Below are positions 1 to 8,220 of a DNA stretch of 10,529 nucleotides, one piece after another. Origin of the DNA: an uncultured Gammaproteobacteria bacterium (GTDB lineage Bacteria > Pseudomonadota > Gammaproteobacteria > Pseudomonadales > Azotimanducaceae_A); the NCBI GenBank assembly GCA_913041025.1, contig CAJWGQ010000096.1, forward strand, positions 1-10,529. Reading direction: 5' to 3'. The notes under the pieces were generated by a model, which was not told the origin of the DNA, did no database searches, and worked only from the letters and a program-made list of their open reading frames with translations. Positions within the stretch are counted from its first letter, which is position 1, and each line of letters starts with the position of its first letter. The position numbers and the translations under genes were made by a program.

Positions 1-11
1 ATCTTCTGGGT

Positions 12-491
12 ATGAATATGAAGAAAGTTAGCTTAGATACGTGGATACAACTGCTTGGCATGATCGGAGTACTCGCAGGCTTAATTTTAGTCGCCTATGA
101 ATTAAGGCTTAGTAATACTCTTGCGAAAATGGAAGCGGCAAGCCGGACAACAGTCAGCAATTCGACTGCGAGGCTAACTCGGCTGGAGTATGTTGAGAAA
201 TGGCTGATAGGATTAAACGATGGTAATGCAGTCACTGAGGAAGAAATCAATGAGGCAGTTTTTCGCACACTTTGTGCAAGTCGTTTTTTCAATATAAGCA
301 ACAATTGGGAACAAGACGTGCTGAGTAATGATGAAGCTAAGCAAAAGTATCGATTATTTATTGCAGAGAGAGCTGGAAGCGGGCCATGTTACACAAGTTT
401 TACCGATTTTAGGGCCGATCTTGTTGAGAGAGGAGAACTGTATCAGCCGTTGATCTCAGCATTTGATAAAGGATTTAAAAGCAATGAATAA
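12..491 (+). CDS. small single-membrane-segment protein of unknown function
   Basis: Encodes 159 residues from the ATG at 12, or 157 from the second ATG at 18. The later start may be better because GGG at 8-10 sits 7 bases before it, but only 11 upstream bases are visible. Residues ~12-34 form one hydrophobic segment (LLGMIGVLAGLILVAYELRL), followed by a charged helical-looking stretch and a soluble acidic domain with Cys88 and Cys126. The layout (short N-terminus, one membrane helix with LIxVAYELR, then a small helical domain) is shared by many uncharacterised proteins of aquatic proteobacteria. The likely form is an inner-membrane protein with the soluble part in the cytoplasm; this is inference. 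Its last 8 bases overlap the next gene (ATGAATAA), which suggests translational coupling. No catalytic motif is seen and no function is assigned. Confidence 0.7.
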   Translation: MNMKKVSLDTWIQLLGMIGVLAGLILVAYELRLSNTLAKMEAASRTTVSNSTARLTRLEYVEKWLIGLNDGNAVTEEEINEAVFRTLCASRFFNISNNWEQDVLSNDEAKQKYRLFIAERAGSGPCYTSFTDFRADLVERGELYQPLISAFDKGFKSNE

Positions 492-708
492 ACTACTAAC
501 AACAATAACCCTACTCTGCTTTTCTGTTGCTGCTAATGCGGAGACGTATGTGTGCTCTAGTTCGACTGACGATGATCTATTTACATTCAAAAGAGAAGGC
601 GTGCAGTTTGTTCGGGAAGGCGGCGTCGTAACAATGCAGTTTCTTATAAATAGTGAAAACGACCGTTGGCTACTTTTGACAAATGCGCAGATAGGCGACT
701 GGGCATAG
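484..708 (+). CDS. small exported protein, probably truncated at its C-terminus
   Basis: Starting at ATG 484 gives 74 residues. The same frame is open from 463, but 484 is preferred because it begins directly with a signal peptide and overlaps the previous stop codon. Residues 1-19 (MNKLLTTITLLCFSVAANA) are a typical Sec signal with an ANA cleavage site, leaving a mature protein that starts ETYVC. The mature part alternates charged and hydrophobic residues (FTFKREG, FLINSEN, WLLLTNA), consistent with a small beta-strand domain in the periplasm. It ends abruptly (QIGDWA) and its 3' end lies across the tail of the opposing gene at 644-1339, which also looks cut. I infer that the original gene was longer and lost its 3' end at a breakpoint near 690-715. 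No function is known. Confidence 0.55.
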   Translation: MNKLLTTITLLCFSVAANAETYVCSSSTDDDLFTFKREGVQFVREGGVVTMQFLINSENDRWLLLTNAQIGDWA

Positions 709-1339
709 GCAGATAAGTACCTGGCTCTTTCGGAAATCTATATAGTCTTGAATTTCGATCACCTCGGTTTTTCGAAAACAGCCAGACCTCATCCCCGCGA
801 ATCGAAATTGCTCCAGCATCAAAATTATGGCGCGTTACTCTTCCAGGGATATAGTCTCCATAAGAGAACTTTATTAATTCTGCTTCAACTTCTAAGTTAT
901 CAAGTTCGCTCCATGGCACCCTATAAATAGTAAACCTATTACGCCTGTTCAAATTATTACCTGCGTCGGCGATATATAAATATTTTTCATCCTGAGCAAG
1001 AGATTCCCAGTCTATATTCTCGGCGTTTGAAATTAGAATTGAATCTAGAATTTCACCTTCCCTGGACAATTTATGCAATGAATTAGAATTCCCACTATCG
1101 TTAATTGTATAAATAAAATTTCCATGCGATGCTAATCCCGACGTCTCATCAACTACCGTACTTAGTTTAAGAGCGTCTCTAACTTTAAGTTCCGCACTAA
1201 ATGAATCCGTTATGATAATAAAGGGGAAAAGAATCAAACATACGTGGCAATACCAAGAGATATCATTAACGGCACATATTTCAACGCTCAAAACATTCCC
1301 CTTGGCTTTCGATGAAAAAGAGATTAATAGCTGATTCAC
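644..1339 (-). CDS. exported beta-propeller-like protein, C-terminally truncated
   Basis: The longest reading is 231 residues from a GTG at 1339. A TTG at 1291 is a strong alternative because AAGGGG lies 6 bases before it. A hydrophobic stretch ending SFSA (residues ~33-48) looks like a signal peptide, and the mature part begins near ELKVRD. What follows resembles propeller-fold esterase/phytase-like or SdiA-regulated-like proteins: DETSGLA, YTINDSGN, IDWESLA, LYIADAGNN and WLFSKNRGD, regularly spaced with blade-like strands between. Such proteins usually need about 250-300 residues to close the propeller. This one runs out after FPKEPGTYL, and its last ~20 residues probably come from the antisense strand of the neighbouring gene. 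It is therefore likely a broken gene. The signal peptide lacks the usual basic N-region if the TTG start is used, so the start is uncertain. Confidence 0.6.
   Translation of the reverse strand: MNQLLISFSSKAKGNVLSVEICAVNDISWYCHVCLILFPFIIITDSFSAELKVRDALKLSTVVDETSGLASHGNFIYTINDSGNSNSLHKLSREGEILDSILISNAENIDWESLAQDEKYLYIADAGNNLNRRNRFTIYRVPWSELDNLEVEAELIKFSYGDYIPGRVTRHNFDAGAISIRGDEVWLFSKNRGDRNSRLYRFPKEPGTYLPMPSRLSAHLSKVANGRFHYL
690..715. other. probable DNA breakpoint between two truncated convergent genes
   Basis: The plus-strand small exported gene stops at 708 and the minus-strand propeller gene runs on to 644, so the two tails overlap by 65 bases. The final ~20 residues of the minus-strand product lack the propeller-like character of the residues before them, and the plus-strand product ends in mid-domain. 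The simplest reading is that two unrelated 3'-truncated genes were joined here and each picked up a chance stop in the other's DNA. No direct repeat, inverted repeat or insertion-sequence end is visible. The exact base is not resolved. Confidence 0.4.
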
Positions 1340-1680
1340 ATATACTTCTAACTGCAGAAATCATAGATGAAAATATTTGATACAGCCATTGCTTCATAGC
1401 ACTCATTTGCCTGCACCTATTGTGTCACATCGCAATTGTTAGTATTTTAGTGTTATGAAGTTATATTTAGTCAAACACTATATTCGGTTTCTCCTTATTT
1501 CGCCCATTAACCTAGTAAAAGGAATGGAAAATTCCATCAATTCAGTTAAGCAAAAATCGGGATTGAACCACAAGTGATGGGATGATGATTGGTCTTTTTA
1601 TGTATTCTTGGCAATATTCTTTACATTCATCACAGCAAGTATCTACTACTGACTGAATCACGCGAGTTGATTTGTTAACC
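1340..1680. other. AT-rich intergenic region between divergent genes
   Basis: This 341-bp stretch separates the minus-strand propeller gene from the plus-strand cytochrome gene, so it should hold the promoters of both. I see no convincing -35/-10 pair with proper spacing. Two small symmetrical elements stand out: the 9-bp palindrome TGTGTCACA at 1421-1429, and a 14-bp near-palindrome of ATGGAA and TTCCAT arms around AA at 1524-1537. Either could bind a regulator, but sequences this short occur by chance in AT-rich DNA. A minus-strand open frame (1542-1757) rich in cysteine overlaps the cytochrome signal peptide and is taken as a shadow. No tRNA, attachment site or terminator with a T-run was found. 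Confidence 0.5.
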
Positions 1681-3888
1681 ATGCAGTTCCGCGCACAAAT
1701 ATTGTTAAGAACTAGATTTCTTTTATTTCTTTTTGTGCTGAGCATTCCTCTCGTCACAATGGGTTATCAATCGCACTCATCAACAATAGCCATAGCTGAA
1801 GAATCTGAAATCGTTGCTGTCATCAAACCCGAAGCTAAATCGTTGTCCATACTCTCTACCAAGGATTGGTCAACTATTAAAATAATAAATCTATACTCAA
1901 AGCCCACTTCTATTGCGTATGACAGAGATATTGAAGGTTTTTTTATTGGATTCGAATCAAACTCCTCGCTTCTTCTAATATCAAGCTTGAATTTTGAGCA
2001 ACTCAGTCATCTCCCTCTAACTCACACTCCTACAAGAATATTAACGACCAAAAATTATCTTCTCGTAACGAGTAAGATTGCGGGATCACTAGATATCTAT
2101 GATAAGCATAACCTGACATTACTTAAGAAGATTCATATTGGCGGCAGTCCGTCAGGGATAACATACATCGCAGAAAAAGACTTAGTATATGTCCCCGACT
2201 TATTACAAGGAACGATTAATGTTATTTCATTAGCACAGCTTTCGATCACAGACAAAATAGATATGGGATCGACCGCGACTCTGACAGAATCGGTTATTTT
2301 TGATGCAAATTATGAGTTTGGTTATGTACCTCAGACGTATCAAAACACTGACAACCTAAATCTTCAGTTCGATACTAGCGTCTTCCCATCTCTTTCTACT
2401 ATAGACCTTAAAACAAATAAAAATATAAGAAAGAGAAGAATAGGATTAGACATAGTCGACCAACCCGTTGGCATACCTTTTACCGGACTCATCTTCAACG
2501 ATTATTTATTTATTGCTAATTATGCTAGCAACGACCTGAGCATCCTATCTTTAGATACTATGACTATAGCAGCTCATATTGAACTCGGTTTTACTCCATT
2601 TGGACTCGCAGCAGATGAAAAGAACGAACTGGTATTAGTTAATAATACCCTAGACGAGACTATCTCTATCATAGATGGAAATAGTTTAGCCCTCGTTGAA
2701 CATATCAAAGTTGCAGAAATGAATGAGAGCAGTCAACTTATTCAGGGGCAGAGATTATTTAATAATTCTGACGACCCGCGACTCGCAAAAGATCAGTGGA
2801 TTGCATGTGCCACGTGTCACTTTGAGGGAGGGAATGATGGCGCCTCTTGGTTTTTCCCAGACGGAAAAAGAAACACGCCTTCTTTATTTAACTCGATCCA
2901 AACAGCTCCTTTTCATTGGAACGGCGATTTAGATGAGATCCAGGATGTTGAATTTACAATCCAGGATCTAATGGCCGGACATGGCCTCTCTGGCGGCCAA
3001 CCTAATTGCACGCCGAATTGTACACTAGACAAAAGTAACGCGGGCAGATCAGGCGACCTAGACGCGCTAGCCATCTACGTAAACTCTCTCCAATTCCCGA
3101 TCGCATTTACTCAGATGAGCGCACTTGCAAATTTTAGCGCCTACACTAGCGGAAAATCTATCTTCGAAAGCGAGGAAACGGGGTGTAACTTATGCCACAC
3201 TCTTCCTAATTACACTGATAATCAAAATCATCTTATTGATGTGGCTAATCCTGGCAGCCTGAAGAAAATATTAAATACCCCTTCTTTGTTAGGTCTTCGA
3301 GATTCTGCGCCCTATCTACACGACGGTTCGGCCAAAACACTTTCGCAGGTTCTCCAGCTCTCAGCGCAAACACAAAATCATGGCAAGATTAAACATCTAA
3401 CCAACAAGCAATCTGATGATCTACTTATATTTCTTGAGAACATTCAAATACCGAGCCAAGCATCAATAACACCGGAACCATTTCCCATTGACAATAGCTT
3501 TCAAGTAACACCCAAAAATCCGTTAATTAACTTAGAATTAACAGAAAAAATTCGGAGAGATGCCACGTCCTCTAGGCTGCAAGTAGACTTAACTTATTCT
3601 TCTAATTTAGCAACTGACCTTTACCTGGCATTCTTAAATAGAAAAACCAATGACTTTATTATGATAGGTCGTGATGGTGAACTAAACTCGGTTAACACTA
3701 TCGTCAAATATAGGGCATACAGCACTGCAGAAGCTTTAAATACAAGCACCGTTGTCGACTTAGCATTTGAGCCCAACGACGTGCTAGGATTATCGCTAGA
3801 TTTTTACGCTATTGTGGTGACCAAAGATACGTCAATAATCGATTCGGTTAATTGGCTTTCAAGTAGCAATATAAACATTAATTTTTAA
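1681..3888 (+). CDS. exported YVTN beta-propeller / di-haem MauG-CcP-like cytochrome c
   Basis: Encodes 735 residues from ATG 1681. A TTG at 1672, with GAG 5 bases before it, would add three residues; neither start has a strong ribosome site. Residues ~1-32 are a signal peptide with a basic N-region and a long Leu/Phe core. Residues ~35-345 form a YVTN-type beta-propeller of about seven repeats (ISSL, LDIYDKHNL, VISLAQL, LSILSLDTM, ISIIDGNSL). Residues ~350-590 are a MauG/cytochrome c peroxidase-like di-haem module: first haem site CATCH (376-380) with FHWNGD (411-416), second haem site CNLCH (502-506) with PYLHDGS (544-550). Residues ~613-735 are a beta-rich tail that matches the C-terminus of the next protein. 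Haem must be attached outside the cytoplasm, so it is periplasmic or surface-exposed. Family knowledge suggests H2O2-dependent oxidation or electron transfer; the substrate is unknown. It forms an operon with the next gene (15-bp gap). Confidence 0.9.
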   Translation: MQFRAQILLRTRFLLFLFVLSIPLVTMGYQSHSSTIAIAEESEIVAVIKPEAKSLSILSTKDWSTIKIINLYSKPTSIAYDRDIEGFFIGFESNSSLLLISSLNFEQLSHLPLTHTPTRILTTKNYLLVTSKIAGSLDIYDKHNLTLLKKIHIGGSPSGITYIAEKDLVYVPDLLQGTINVISLAQLSITDKIDMGSTATLTESVIFDANYEFGYVPQTYQNTDNLNLQFDTSVFPSLSTIDLKTNKNIRKRRIGLDIVDQPVGIPFTGLIFNDYLFIANYASNDLSILSLDTMTIAAHIELGFTPFGLAADEKNELVLVNNTLDETISIIDGNSLALVEHIKVAEMNESSQLIQGQRLFNNSDDPRLAKDQWIACATCHFEGGNDGASWFFPDGKRNTPSLFNSIQTAPFHWNGDLDEIQDVEFTIQDLMAGHGLSGGQPNCTPNCTLDKSNAGRSGDLDALAIYVNSLQFPIAFTQMSALANFSAYTSGKSIFESEETGCNLCHTLPNYTDNQNHLIDVANPGSLKKILNTPSLLGLRDSAPYLHDGSAKTLSQVLQLSAQTQNHGKIKHLTNKQSDDLLIFLENIQIPSQASITPEPFPIDNSFQVTPKNPLINLELTEKIRRDATSSRLQVDLTYSSNLATDLYLAFLNRKTNDFIMIGRDGELNSVNTIVKYRAYSTAEALNTSTVVDLAFEPNDVLGLSLDFYAIVVTKDTSIIDSVNWLSSSNININF

Positions 3889-3903
3889 TTTAAGATTTAA
3901 AAA

Positions 3904-6900
3904 ATGATCAGAAACTATGATTTTAGGATACTCAAAATTCTTGCCACAGTTGCTGTTGTCTTTTCAAGCGTCACGGCAACGGCGCGTGAAATAACTGGCC
4001 AAGTTACCGCTAACTATGGTGTTAGCCTAGTTGGTGCTCAAATACATGTGATGCAGAACAACTGGTCGGGTGAAATAATTAGATCGGCACCACTCGACGA
4101 TATGGGAAGTTTTACCATCGAGTGTGAGGGGTCTTGCTGGTTAAAAGCCACTCAAGAATCGCCAAATAAAACGAGAGGGCTGAGCAATCTGTTCCAAGTC
4201 CCCGGAGATAAAAATGTTGTCAGATTGAAAATATCGCCGGAGCGAATTATCACAGTAAAAGCTTCCGTTCCTGAAAAAGGACTTTTCAATATAGCTTATC
4301 AAAACTTGGACACGCTTGATGAGATTGCAGGCGGAACACCGTTTGAGGCAAATTTAAGTCATGATTTTAAACAAACCGTGCCAGCAGGAAGATATCGCGT
4401 AATCCTGAAGGCAACAACCTATCCTGACGCACCAAAAAAACCCTACTTTGCATCGGTTGGTGTTGACGTTCGCGATTCGTCAGCGACAGTAGAGCTTCCT
4501 GCTTTACCTTTCCCTGGACAAAGAAAAAATTCTCGTAAACCACCTAATAGCACACTCATTAGTGTATCTAGCCCAGATGAGAACGGCAGAGCAAATATAA
4601 TTGGTAGTGCAGGCGCTGCGGAAGGTCTGGTGCTAGTGGGCATAATGAATATGCAAACAGGCGGCATGAGTTATGGAAGTTCTGCCTCCGATGGAAGCTT
4701 TAGCGTGAGAGCATTTGCACCTACGGGATCGGCTCTCATGGTTACTCAGACAGCAGACCCATGGGTCTATAAGTATAGTTTTTCTCAGGCACCCGGAACG
4801 GTAGTGTACTCGAACCCAAATAATCCTCTGGCAATCAACACGGGACAAAGATTGAATGGCAGATCGAGGAATTCTAATTCAACTCTATTTAGCAACGTAG
4901 GCGGAACTGATGCTGGTTTCGCTTGGGTTTCAGGGGAGTTGGACGAAGCTACATGGTCAGCAGGTCGTACTGGGTTACTAAACGGGACCGGTATTGTTTA
5001 TTCAAGAAATATTAAAGACTCGACCCCAGCCCTTGGAAATGCTACCGCTTATCTAGAAATGGTATTCGACGGCAATGGTCGGCAAACAGCCGCCGGGCCC
5101 GAAAATTCTTCTAGCGACATGACACCATCAGGTCTACCTATCGATAGATCAGAGCCTATTTATCAGGAGACCATTCAAATAGGGTCGATCAAATTAAGCG
5201 ACCTAGAAATAACATCTGATTCAACCGCTAAATTTACCTGGTCACTCGATTATACGGTTCCCACAAATACGCCCGATGGTATTTATAACTTGATTCTATC
5301 GGGCCAAGGTTGGTCAATGAATCCGCTGATAACAGGTCTCGATAAGGACACACTTTATTTTGAAGATATTTATGGTGAGCCTGCCTTTCATTTGTCCACA
5401 GTTCACGCAGCTTCGCAAATTACTATAGGCCAACCCAAGAATCTAAAACTATTTTCAGCACTACTGATGAATGATTTAAGTAATGGGTCTCGCGGAGTAA
5501 TTTCAAACGAAGACAAACATAAATTTGGCATCTCAAGCCACATAATTACAAACAGTGATCGTTTTATAACCTCACCTAGATTTGGCAAAAACAAAGAAGA
5601 GAGAACATATAACTTGGAACCCTTCGTTCCACTGACCGGTTTCAGCAATAAGGAATGGATGGGCCCTCCAAAAACCTTATTCAAGTTTCCTTCCGGCGAC
5701 CTGACAATCAGCATAACCTCCCCAGATGGTAGCCTCAAAAATCTCGGCAGTGACTCGTTCAAGAGCGCCTATCTCCAAAAACCAACAACATTTTACGGCG
5801 ATAGTTGGAGTGTGAACAGCAATGCACCTGATAGTCACTTTGGTCTAACTACTTTAAATGACTCCTTCCAATTAAGCTTTGATCAATACGGAAAGCACTC
5901 AATTTCATTAGCTGGAACTATTGACGATATTTATGGCAATACTTATGAAATCAGCGGTACATATGACTTATATGTCGCCGAAAACTTAGATTTGGAATTC
6001 GGCACCTTCCCATCAACACCCTTCGAGGTCGGAGATTCTTTCTCTCCAGGTGTTATAGTTCAACCTGGCGTTCCAGCAGACGTTGAAATTAAATTAGAAC
6101 ATCTACCTAATTCCGAAAAATCACAGATAAAGGCCAAAACATTTTCAGACAAGGCGAATCGTTTTGGTTATTTCATGCCCCAAGGAAAAGAGTTATTTAC
6201 ATTTCAAAAAGCTGGTGAATATCGTGTTGACTACAATGTTAGTTATAAAGACGCCAATGAGGTCCTGTGGATGGGCAGCAGAAGTTGGGGGAATGTTGTT
6301 GAAACGCCTGACAGCCTTATTGTAACTCACGGCAGAAGGGGCAGCGAAAGTAACGCAGAAACCCGGCAATGGTATAATATGGAAGATACTAATAGTGACC
6401 AGAACGCACACTTTTTTCTACCATATCAGACAGGTGACATATCTTGGATGGACAATTCCACTACTTGGAATGCTGCGATGACAAATGTGGTCACACTAGA
6501 GGACCAGTCGGGCGCAATATCTTCACTGGGTCGACAACAGAAACATCTAGAAGAAGGACAAATGTATTTAAAATCCTCGAGTGAGTTCTCCTCCATACCA
6601 CCCTTTCTAATTCCGAACCACGAAACCAACCACTGGGGATACTACTACAGCGGCATAGGGAGGCCTGGTGTTAGCGTGCGAGAGTTTGTTGGTACCGAGC
6701 AGTCTAGTAATGGTTATTGGCGATTCGATACCCCGTATAATTTTCAACTCGGAAACGGCGCAAATGGTGATTTGGTTAATGATTTTAAGTTCATGTTTGG
6801 TGGTGCTGTTTACAGGGCGCCGGCAAGTGATTTTTCGTATTACGGAGCCTATGGATCGCTTTGGGTCATGTTGCCTGAAGACGACGAAATTGGAGGTCGA

Positions 6901-8055
6901 ATTATGCCGCCGTTCCAGGGAGCTGCAGGAGGCCCCTCTGGCGGACCAGTAATGAAATTAAAGGACAAAGAAATAGACATATTCTTTCATCCTCAAGGAG
7001 TTAGACCTGGTTCTATTTTAGAAGTCGGTGATACAGCATCTTTTTCAGGGCAAGTTGCTCCCACGTTAGCGTCGGATGTAAATATGACGATTATCACCCC
7101 ATCAGGCAATAGAAGAGTTATTTCAGGAAAAGCAAATAAGGTTGGATATTACTATGATCCTACTACAGATTTTAAAATCGAAGAGGCAGGCGTCTATGAG
7201 GTATATGTACAGGCGTCTCATTCCGGAGCAACCTCAGCAGGTAATGTTGAAGCCCCCTTCCCGACGGGTGGAATTTTAGGAGGTACTGGGGATAAATATT
7301 ATTTTTATGCCGTCACAAAAGAGAGCAAGACAGCTAGATTAAAGGCACCTCAACTAAGCAAACTCCCGGATTCTTATGAACTAAACTTTCAGTTAGAAAC
7401 AAAATCTGGCAACTCTATGACATCTCTTCACCAGACGACGGTCATGCCCGGATTCTTGCTCGAACATAACAACGCGAGCAAGATGAACTACGCATACAAT
7501 GCCGCGACTTTAAACAAAGATTTTCCAAACCTTGACCTAAAGTCAGGAAGAGGCATCTCATCAAACGGCTCAGACACTGTGACCTTTAGCTTTCTACTCT
7601 CTGGAAAAGACCCCAATGACCAGACTGTCTATGAGGGCCGACAAGTTTTGCTTCAAGGTGAAGATCTACATTTGATAGATAATGAGGTTGCGCTTGAAGG
7701 CACAATGAACTTATCTATGGACGAAAGAAACCTCTCCGCCGGCGATAAATTAAAGGCGGACTTATCATTTTCCGGTGAAGGCCTTTCAGACATTTACGTT
7801 GCCTTGGTCTTACCTGATGGGAATTTTTTAACGATCGGCAGTCCACTCACCATATCCGATGTAGGACAAGTAATACCCTTTAAGAAATCCGTTCCTTTCT
7901 CCTCCGCCACCATGAATATAGTCGACATTACCTTGCCAGAAGGAGTCGCACAGGGAACTTATCAGTTTTACGCCATTGCTGTAGATGAAGATGAAAACCT
8001 ATTGGATGAAAAGAACTGGGAAGACACTAAGGCAGTTAATTGGACCTTTGAATAA
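3904..8055 (+). CDS. giant exported multi-domain beta-sandwich protein (1,383 aa), partner of the di-haem cytochrome
   Basis: The ATG at 3904 lies 15 bases after the cytochrome stop, preceded by only a weak AAGA-like site. Residues 1-27 are a signal peptide ending ATA before REITGQV. Residues ~29-85 look like a carboxypeptidase-regulatory-type Ig-like domain (ITGQV, GAQIHV, GSFTIECEG), and a related segment lies at ~223-285 (SDGSFSVRAFAPTG). Two segments, ~693-785 and ~1024-1105, are copies of each other (EVGD, then PADV or ASDV, KAN-R/K-xGY, AG-E/V-YxV). Residues ~840-1000 form a Trp/Tyr/Gly-rich block with no fold I recognise (TNHWGYYYSG, YWRFDTPYNF). Residues ~1268-1383 repeat the tail domain of the cytochrome (DIYVAL, FLTIG, YQFYAIAV, NW). 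Only two cysteines are seen (C74, C78). No membrane anchor or sorting motif is visible at the end. It is probably a secreted or surface structural or binding protein; its function is unknown. Confidence 0.85.
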   Translation: MIRNYDFRILKILATVAVVFSSVTATAREITGQVTANYGVSLVGAQIHVMQNNWSGEIIRSAPLDDMGSFTIECEGSCWLKATQESPNKTRGLSNLFQVPGDKNVVRLKISPERIITVKASVPEKGLFNIAYQNLDTLDEIAGGTPFEANLSHDFKQTVPAGRYRVILKATTYPDAPKKPYFASVGVDVRDSSATVELPALPFPGQRKNSRKPPNSTLISVSSPDENGRANIIGSAGAAEGLVLVGIMNMQTGGMSYGSSASDGSFSVRAFAPTGSALMVTQTADPWVYKYSFSQAPGTVVYSNPNNPLAINTGQRLNGRSRNSNSTLFSNVGGTDAGFAWVSGELDEATWSAGRTGLLNGTGIVYSRNIKDSTPALGNATAYLEMVFDGNGRQTAAGPENSSSDMTPSGLPIDRSEPIYQETIQIGSIKLSDLEITSDSTAKFTWSLDYTVPTNTPDGIYNLILSGQGWSMNPLITGLDKDTLYFEDIYGEPAFHLSTVHAASQITIGQPKNLKLFSALLMNDLSNGSRGVISNEDKHKFGISSHIITNSDRFITSPRFGKNKEERTYNLEPFVPLTGFSNKEWMGPPKTLFKFPSGDLTISITSPDGSLKNLGSDSFKSAYLQKPTTFYGDSWSVNSNAPDSHFGLTTLNDSFQLSFDQYGKHSISLAGTIDDIYGNTYEISGTYDLYVAENLDLEFGTFPSTPFEVGDSFSPGVIVQPGVPADVEIKLEHLPNSEKSQIKAKTFSDKANRFGYFMPQGKELFTFQKAGEYRVDYNVSYKDANEVLWMGSRSWGNVVETPDSLIVTHGRRGSESNAETRQWYNMEDTNSDQNAHFFLPYQTGDISWMDNSTTWNAAMTNVVTLEDQSGAISSLGRQQKHLEEGQMYLKSSSEFSSIPPFLIPNHETNHWGYYYSGIGRPGVSVREFVGTEQSSNGYWRFDTPYNFQLGNGANGDLVNDFKFMFGGAVYRAPASDFSYYGAYGSLWVMLPEDDEIGGRIMPPFQGAAGGPSGGPVMKLKDKEIDIFFHPQGVRPGSILEVGDTASFSGQVAPTLASDVNMTIITPSGNRRVISGKANKVGYYYDPTTDFKIEEAGVYEVYVQASHSGATSAGNVEAPFPTGGILGGTGDKYYFYAVTKESKTARLKAPQLSKLPDSYELNFQLETKSGNSMTSLHQTTVMPGFLLEHNNASKMNYAYNAATLNKDFPNLDLKSGRGISSNGSDTVTFSFLLSGKDPNDQTVYEGRQVLLQGEDLHLIDNEVALEGTMNLSMDERNLSAGDKLKADLSFSGEGLSDIYVALVLPDGNFLTIGSPLTISDVGQVIPFKKSVPFSSATMNIVDITLPEGVAQGTYQFYAIAVDEDENLLDEKNWEDTKAVNWTFE

Positions 8056-8220
8056 GCCACTACAGGCAGGTTTCCTGCTGGACTAAAAATTGCCGATTAC
8101 ACTTCCCATCTGCAACGAAACTTGATCACGCATTGTTAATGTTTTCGAGATTTCTAGGTTATGTGATCCAATGGAATTCGCCCGGCGTTTTTTAGATTGA
8201 AATCATACGGGAGATTTTTC
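8056..8220. other. intergenic stretch between the cytochrome operon and the ABC-transporter remnant
   Basis: A small hairpin, GCAGG-TTT-CCTGC at 8066-8078, lies 10 bases after the stop of the giant gene. No T-run follows it, so it is a poor intrinsic terminator. A compact CGCC-C-GGCG with six T at 8179-8193 looks like a terminator on paper, but its one-base loop cannot fold well. GATCAC (8123-8128) and GTGATC (8163-8168) form a loose inverted repeat. No coding remnant is recognised on either strand. The change from AT-rich to GC-rich DNA occurs at the right end of this stretch. Confidence 0.4.

Noticed and set aside
748..930. Plus-strand 60-codon frame antisense to the propeller gene
   Set aside because: It lies wholly within the opposite-strand coding region, has no signal, domain or ribosome site, and looks like a shadow frame.
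1557..1572. Possible tRNA T-arm on the minus strand (GGTTCAATCCC)
   Set aside because: The flanking bases do not form a five-pair T-stem, no anticodon or acceptor arm is found nearby, and no CCA end follows. Chance match.
1340..1680. Integron attC site or phage attachment site at the segment boundaries
   Set aside because: No paired RYYYAAC/GTTRRRY core sites in the right order, no integrase, and no direct repeats flanking any segment were seen.
1542..1757. Minus-strand 71-codon frame with a cysteine-rich stretch (CCDECKEYC)
   Set aside because: It overlaps the signal peptide of the well-supported cytochrome gene on the other strand, has no clear ribosome site, and its cysteines arise from a low-complexity stretch. 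Treated as chance.
6668..6952. Plus-strand 94-codon frame inside the giant gene
   Set aside because: It is an out-of-frame shadow of the 1,383-residue protein with no independent start signal.
8066..8078. Hairpin GCAGG-TTT-CCTGC as a transcription terminator of the cytochrome operon
   Set aside because: The stem has only five to six pairs and no T-run follows. On the minus strand the T-run is on the wrong side. Not called as a terminator.
8179..8193. CGCC-C-GGCG followed by six T as an intrinsic terminator
   Set aside because: A one-base loop cannot close, and opening it leaves a stem of about three pairs. Too weak to call.
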